Assembly (NCBI RefSeq): GCF_000208865.1
Contig: NC_018396.1
Coordinates: 4,025,101 to 4,089,100 of the forward strand
Source of the DNA: Neospora caninum Liverpool
Lineage: Eukaryota; Apicomplexa; Conoidasida; Eucoccidiorida; Sarcocystidae
Length of the DNA stretch: 64,000 nucleotides
Direction of reading: 5' to 3'
The notes below the pieces were generated by a model. It made no database searches. It was given only the letters and a program-made list of their open reading frames with translations, and had not been told where the DNA came from. Position numbers and translations under genes: made by a program. Numbering within the stretch: position 1 is the first letter of the stretch; each line of letters begins with the position of its first letter. Positions 60,965-64,000 of the stretch are shown piece after piece.

Positions 60965-61582
60965 CTAATGCCCGAGAATGGACCATATCGAAATTGGGGC
61001 AACAACGGCGAAAGACAGGCCTATAGACATGGTCGAAGCTCCATTATAGGCTCCTGGATCAGTACCTGCCCACATAGTCACATGCTTGTTTCCTGGATTG
61101 ATTCTGACGTCAAACTGGATTCTGGGGGATCCCTGGTTCGGGGAAACGCAGGCGAAGCTGAATACTGTAGCCAAGTTCATCTGATCTGGTATGGTTATCG
61201 TGAGAGGTGAATCACCGGAAACCGTATCCCCCGAGATCGCATGTGTGTTCCTCGCAAGCAGCGCTGCCAAGCTGACTGTGCTGTCGCTTCTGCAATTCGT
61301 TCCAAAGGCCATGCACACGTCTGGGGGAAAGGTTTCTGGAAACGTCCCTTTGGCATTTTTGCACCAGACAGACAGCACGTCACCTACATTCAAGCTGACT
61401 TTGTACGTATCGGTAGACCTCACTTCTAATAAATCACCCTCATACGAAAACGACCCTTCCGCACTGTACTCCGCGGCGAGGGTGTACAAGGACGAAGTAG
61501 TCGGCTCGCAAAAAAAGGCTACGACCAGAAACAGAGTTGCCCATCGACACGCGGGGTCTCCCCGTCCCGTTCGACCACCCAT
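60965..61582 (-). CDS. SRS-domain-like GPI-anchored surface protein
   Basis: Intronless, 205 residues, ATG at 61582-61580 in CACCATGGG (A at -3). An N-terminal signal segment (WATLFLVVAFFC, about 13-30) is followed by one domain with cysteines at 74, 90, 97 and 145. Landmarks are YKVSLNVGDVLSVWC, PPDVC, FGTNCRSD, LAALLARN, a PLTITIP strand and FSFACVSPN. The C-terminus ends in a hydrophobic stretch (MSIGLSFAVVAPISIW) preceded by small residues (YNGAS), a plausible GPI-anchor signal. Cysteine count and spacing equal those of the gene at 50432-50959, and both lack the outer cysteine pair of the canonical six-cysteine SRS domain. Predicted role: surface antigen or adhesin on the parasite plasma membrane. 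Confidence 0.75.
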   Translation of the reverse strand: MGGRTGRGDPACRWATLFLVVAFFCEPTTSSLYTLAAEYSAEGSFSYEGDLLEVRSTDTYKVSLNVGDVLSVWCKNAKGTFPETFPPDVCMAFGTNCRSDSTVSLAALLARNTHAISGDTVSGDSPLTITIPDQMNLATVFSFACVSPNQGSPRIQFDVRINPGNKHVTMWAGTDPGAYNGASTMSIGLSFAVVAPISIWSILGH

Positions 61583-64000
61583 GGTGACACTGCTGTTTCA
61601 CAGGGAATAAGGCGACTTAGCGAAAAATACTCCCCACACGCATAACCCATGGAAGACTCCAATCGGTGAAATTAGGCTCTTGAGAAAGTGACGAAAGAAA
61701 TGTTTCAAGTAGTTCTAAGCTAGCAGGCAGCTAGCGGACCCTGAGCATCGATGGAGGTACCGGGGAATAACAGCGTGTACCCGCCGTCACCCGGGATACC
61801 GCCCCCCCCCCTCCCTCCTTCCGCAAGGGCAGCCTGTGGGTACCGACAGGTTGTGTGTGGAGTTTAAATATATACGAGGTAAGGCAAAAAAGTAGTGGCG
61901 AGCCTGCAGGATTTAACATATTTGCGCAACGAGTTAGCCACCACACTTTTTCGAGTCAGGAATTAGATTATGTTGCAGAGAATCACCTGTCATCGTTTGA
62001 ATCGGCCGAAACACGTTGCTGGGGAGCGAAGGATGCACCGGGGACACGCTGGTAGTGCAGTCAAAACAGTGCCAGCTAGAAGAGGAGACTTTCCCAACCT
62101 ATCGGCACACCGTGAATTTTCTTGGATATGCTTGGCCAGCTCGCTGGTTGCCCGGGAAGGTAAACGGAGTGCACACCCACACTCACGGCCTTTCTGTTGT
62201 TTGCTGTAATTACGAAACTAGCCATTTCAGTACAGCCGAAGTACCGCACCAGAGGAGCCTCTATCGGTTGTCTTCCACGCCCTCCAAATGGTGACATCCT
62301 CGGTCTTCACAAGTTTGCCGGCTGGGCGTGCAGTGGCACCGGACACCCACGAATACTCGTCCGAAAACGGCGGCTGCATCTGTACAGTTCGGGTCTCCCC
62401 ATTTGCACATCTGTATTGAGGAGAAAAAAACCTCTTCTGCCTACGCGCAGAACACATTCTTCCCCTACCGCTGTTTTCACTTGATCAACATCTGTTCCAG
62501 TGTTGTTGGGATCATAGAGTTCCTTGAGCGGGTCTTCAGGACTGGCGTTCATTAAAAAACATGGTGATAGCAGTGTTGTCACAGAGGTTTCAATCGTTAC
62601 TGCGATGCTTGATGGGAGCACGCTCGCGAGGCTGTAGCGTTTTGCTGTGGACGCGATTTTCTTCCCTTCCGAGACCTTAGGCGACGGCAGCTAAGGAAGA
62701 GGTACCAAGAAGGGGGTACTGTGCAGTAGATTCAGGTGGTGCGTCGGTTGATGAGGAAGACATTCTTTCTGCTAGCTGGTCCACAAACATATGGATGTGG
62801 GGGATGAAGGTGGCGTTTAGTGAGCCCAAACGTTTGCGCTTGGGAAGCAGACAAATCGAACTGCACTGACAGGTTCAGCCGCGTCTACTGTACAGATCGT
62901 CCAGACACACACTCAGGCGAACCGCTTCTGGTAGCAAGCTATTTGTTCTGAAAAAAAACGCACAGATCTGAGATGAACGGTTGGTTTTCGTAAAGAGTAA
63001 CTTGCATCCGCAAACGGGGTATTCCTGCCTCAGGTACCGGATTGGCCATTGAAGCATATTGTGTGCAATGAAACACATCACTGATCCTCTGGATTAGTCT
63101 CGATCCTAATAAGATCCACCGGCATGTCAAAAGGCATCAGTCTTCCCCAGTGCGCGCCACACGGCTGGAGGCATTGGAAGTCTTCTGCTCTAGTGTTTTA
63201 CTGACTTTCACCGGGGCATAATACAGTCGACCCTCAACATCAATTGACGATGCAATACTCGATACATTGCGCAGACCCCTCTGAGTGGCTATTGCTTGTG
63301 AACACGTTTTTCTCTCTGCGTGGAGGTGCGCAAAGGAGTCTAGGCCAGATTCCAGAAGCCGCGACAGTTTGGAAGACTATACCCGTCTGCTGTCACGCAG
63401 TTGTTTTCGTCCCCCTACATCACGTTCTAGATCGAGGGACGTCCGTTTGCGTGCGGTGATCTCAGGCTTTCTACTCGGTTTCTGTGACATAATGTAAACC
63501 TCTCAAGTCCATTTAAGGTCTTTCACTGTTGACCTCACAAATTCACTTCCGATGGATGGAATTTGGGAAGGCTTCTCGTCCACCACAGTACTCCGGAATC
63601 TCACAGAGACTCTTTCGAGAGCCAAGAGCTCTGCTGTTACTCGTTCCAGTAGCCGCAAATGGCAGTTCGTTCTCTTCTTTGTGTGTGTGACTGACACCAG
63701 AGGTTCTTGCCGTTTTTCTGCACTGTGCCGATCTCTTTGAGGACCCATGGACCCCTGTCGCTGGAATTTGATACGAATTGCCTGACCCATCGAAACCCTG
63801 TCAGACGGCACTACCTGGAAAGACACCCCACCTGGCTCCTCAGTTTTTAGAGTGAAGTCGTTAAACGGTACTCTCATCGCCACACTTCAGTACTACCTCG
63901 TACGGCGTGCGAGGACTCGGTTCAAAACGACACCCGCAAAACAGGGAACACGCGTACGGGAAAAAAGAGCACCTGCGTCTTCCTCTAGCGTCTGGCTCAG
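61583..64000. other. Flank of the SRS-like gene with weak coding-like fragments
   Basis: A C run lies at 61802-61811. Minus-strand frames at 62227-62457 and 62307-62621 overlap and swap across a T7 run, suggesting a broken coding segment. Another open frame is at 63503-63877. Everything else is short-frame noise. Confidence 0.45.
63503..63877 (-). CDS. Small hypothetical ORF, possibly an exon of a larger gene
   Basis: 124 codons from the ATG at 63877-63875 (MRVPFNDFTLKTEEPG), with G at -3. Composition is balanced (GGVSFQVVPSDRVSMGQAI, then a basic part ending TVKDLKWT). A stop lies four codons upstream in frame. A different upstream frame reads TPYEVVLKCGDESTV directly before it, so this may be the 3' part of a spliced or broken gene extending beyond the window. 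No signal peptide, no family recognised. It could also be noise. Confidence 0.3.
   Translation of the reverse strand: MRVPFNDFTLKTEEPGGVSFQVVPSDRVSMGQAIRIKFQRQGSMGPQRDRHSAEKRQEPLVSVTHTKKRTNCHLRLLERVTAELLALERVSVRFRSTVVDEKPSQIPSIGSEFVRSTVKDLKWT

Overview
The window is nuclear DNA of a tissue-cyst-forming coccidian (Apicomplexa), most likely Toxoplasma gondii or a very close relative such as Hammondia or Neospora. The reasons are: moderately GC-rich coding DNA; genes broken by GT-AG introns loaded with (AT)n, (GATA)n and ATAC/ATAT microsatellites; many TGCATGC motifs in introns and flanks; very long Ser/Arg/Pro-rich intronless ORFs; CT-rich leaders; A or G at position -3 of most starts; and two genes with the SAG1-related (SRS) surface-protein cysteine pattern. 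Species assignment is inference.

Layout. About 1-9.2 kb: AMP deaminase on the minus strand, 13 exons visible, 3' end outside the window. 12.3-19.8 kb: a single-exon minus-strand ORF of 2,491 codons that I do not recognise. 24.5-27.2 kb: plus-strand PP28/PDAP1-family phosphoprotein gene in five exons, one only 24 nt. 29.5-31.1 kb: intronless minus-strand ABHD11-like alpha/beta hydrolase. 36.6-45.9 kb: plus-strand DNA topoisomerase IB in 16 exons, 898 residues, all catalytic residues present. Every splice phase of the multi-exon models closes exactly.

From about 46 kb to the end the character changes. Genes are small, short-intron or intronless, and separated by long stretches with few coding signals. 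This part holds two minus-strand SRS-like genes (50.4-51.0 and 61.0-61.6 kb) whose four domain cysteines fall at identical residue numbers, a plus-strand signal-peptide protein of 356 residues (53.3-54.4 kb), and a three-exon plus-strand gene for a probable nuclear protein (57.3-59.3 kb). It also holds a perfect 25-bp inverted repeat at 59.5-59.7 kb, several long poly-C/poly-G runs and some degenerate coding-like fragments. It looks like an accessory, parasite-specific segment next to a housekeeping block.

The genes do not form a pathway. AMP deaminase acts in purine interconversion and topoisomerase I in relief of DNA supercoiling; the PP28 protein and the hydrolase are conserved eukaryotic families of less certain role. 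I saw no CRISPR array, insertion sequence, rRNA or convincing tRNA gene.
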